Below, piece after piece: positions 5,404 to 6,108 of a stretch of 6,108 nucleotides of DNA; position 1 is the stretch's first letter, and each line of letters starts with the position of its first letter. Source of the DNA: Devosia sp. (GTDB lineage Bacteria; Pseudomonadota; Alphaproteobacteria; Rhizobiales; Devosiaceae). The notes under the pieces were generated by a model that ran no database searches, had not been told where the DNA came from, and saw only the letters and a program-made list of their open reading frames with translations. The stretch lies in the NCBI GenBank assembly GCA_016793415.1, contig JAEUMC010000815.1, forward strand, positions 1 to 6,108, given 5' to 3'. The position numbers and the translations under genes are program-made.

Positions 5404-6108
5404 TCAGGCCAGCGGCAGGCGCACCGTCGCCGCGAGGCCGCCTTCGGCGGCGCGCTCGAAATGCACGGTACCGGCGTTGAGCGCCACCACTTCGAGGGCA
5501 ATGGCGAGGCCGAGGCCGGAGCCGCGCCGGCTTTCGTCGTGGCGCTGGCCGCGCACGCCAAGCCGGGCGATCTGCTCCTCGGTGAGGCCGGGACCATCGT
5601 CGGCAATGGTCAGTTCGGCAAACTCGCCGTCGCGCCGGGCCGCGACGCGCACCTGCGACTTGCCCCATTTCGCGGCGTTCTCGAGGATGACGCCGACCAG
5701 TTCCATCAGGTCGTGCCGGTCGATGTCGACCTTGAGGTCGGGGACAAGCTCGATCTGCCAGTCGAGTTCCTCACCCTCCTGGGTTCGGCTCAGCACCGCA
5801 ACGGTGCGATCGACCGCTTCGTTGAGCGAGGCACTGAGCTGATGGGCGCGGGTGCGCATCCTGAGCCGCGACAGGCGGAGCTGGTATTCGACCCGATCAT
5901 CCATTTCGCCGACGATCTCATCGACCTGCTCGGCTGCCGTGCCCTGGCCGGTGGTCTGCATATGCGCGGCAAGGTTGCGCAGCACCGACAGCGGCGTCTT
6001 CAGCCCATGCGCCAGGTCGGCGGCGCGAGCACGCGCGAACTCCATGGATTTCTGCTGCTGGCTGAGCAGTTCATTGACCTCGCCGACCAGCGGCAGCACT
6101 TCGGCAGG
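5404..6108 (-). CDS. Sensor histidine kinase, PhoQ/FeuQ-like, C-terminal part (5' end outside window)
   Basis: 234 residues are visible, with the frame open to base 6108. Numbered from there, the H-box RAADLAHGLKTPLSVL (28-43) has the phospho-accepting His34 (codon 6009-6007). A dimerisation helix pair runs to about 80. The ATP-binding domain shows the N-box with LENAAKW (142-148, Asn144), the G1 box DDGPGL (170-175) and the G2 box GSGLGLAI (196-203). All key residues of an active kinase are present. The ADLAHGLKTPL form of the H-box is typical of PhoQ and rhizobial FeuQ sensors, which have two membrane helices and a periplasmic sensor domain; those parts and any partner regulator lie outside the window. 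GTG 6099 is in frame but lies inside the linker before the H-box, so it is not the real start. The gene precedes cpaB on the same strand; whether the two share a transcript is open, since no clear terminator or promoter is seen between them. Confidence 0.92.
   Translation of the reverse strand, partial: PAEVLPLVGEVNELLSQQQKSMEFARARAADLAHGLKTPLSVLRNLAAHMQTTGQGTAAEQVDEIVGEMDDRVEYQLRLSRLRMRTRAHQLSASLNEAVDRTVAVLSRTQEGEELDWQIELVPDLKVDIDRHDLMELVGVILENAAKWGKSQVRVAARRDGEFAELTIADDGPGLTEEQIARLGVRGQRHDESRRGSGLGLAIALEVVALNAGTVHFERAAEGGLAATVRLPLA

Overview
The window looks like a piece of a high-GC alphaproteobacterial chromosome. A Hyphomicrobiales genome (Devosia-like or a relative) is the best guess. 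This rests on the strongly GC-biased third codon positions, the Caulobacter/rhizobial style of the Flp (Tad/Cpa) pilus proteins, and a histidine kinase of the PhoQ/FeuQ type. The genus is inference; no marker in the window fixes it.

Left part (1-1202, + strand): the 3' end of one family 2 glycosyltransferase-like gene, followed after 94 bases by a complete second one. The two C-termini align without gaps at 26 of 47 residues, so this is a tandem paralogue array that begins outside the window. It probably serves surface polysaccharide or another glycoconjugate.

Middle (1203-1772): two divergent tRNA genes. tRNA-Pro(CGG) is on the - strand, with a good sigma-70 promoter and an intrinsic terminator. 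tRNA-Gln(TTG) is on the + strand. A leader with a strong small hairpin then precedes a + strand lipoprotein with tetratricopeptide repeats (1773-2291), similar to TadD.

Right part (2315-6108, - strand): a bidirectional terminator separates the TPR gene from a convergent pilus cluster. In transcription order this cluster is a PhoQ/FeuQ-like sensor kinase (its 5' end outside the window), cpaB (periplasmic, membrane-anchored Flp pilus protein), cpaC (outer-membrane secretin) and a 79-residue lipoprotein whose start overlaps the cpaC stop by 4 bases. CpaB and CpaC should form the periplasmic and outer-membrane part of a Flp/Tad pilus machine. The TPR lipoprotein and the small lipoprotein are plausible accessory or pilotin-like partners. 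The cluster ends at the terminator, so CpaD, CpaE, CpaF, TadB and TadC are not encoded downstream and must lie elsewhere if the pilus is functional.

No mobile element, CRISPR array or clearly unprecedented system is visible. The points most worth a second look are the roughly 95-110 residue cytoplasmic extension on CpaB, the secretin-coupled small lipoprotein, the long N-terminal region of CpaC, and the hairpins upstream of cpaC and the TPR gene.
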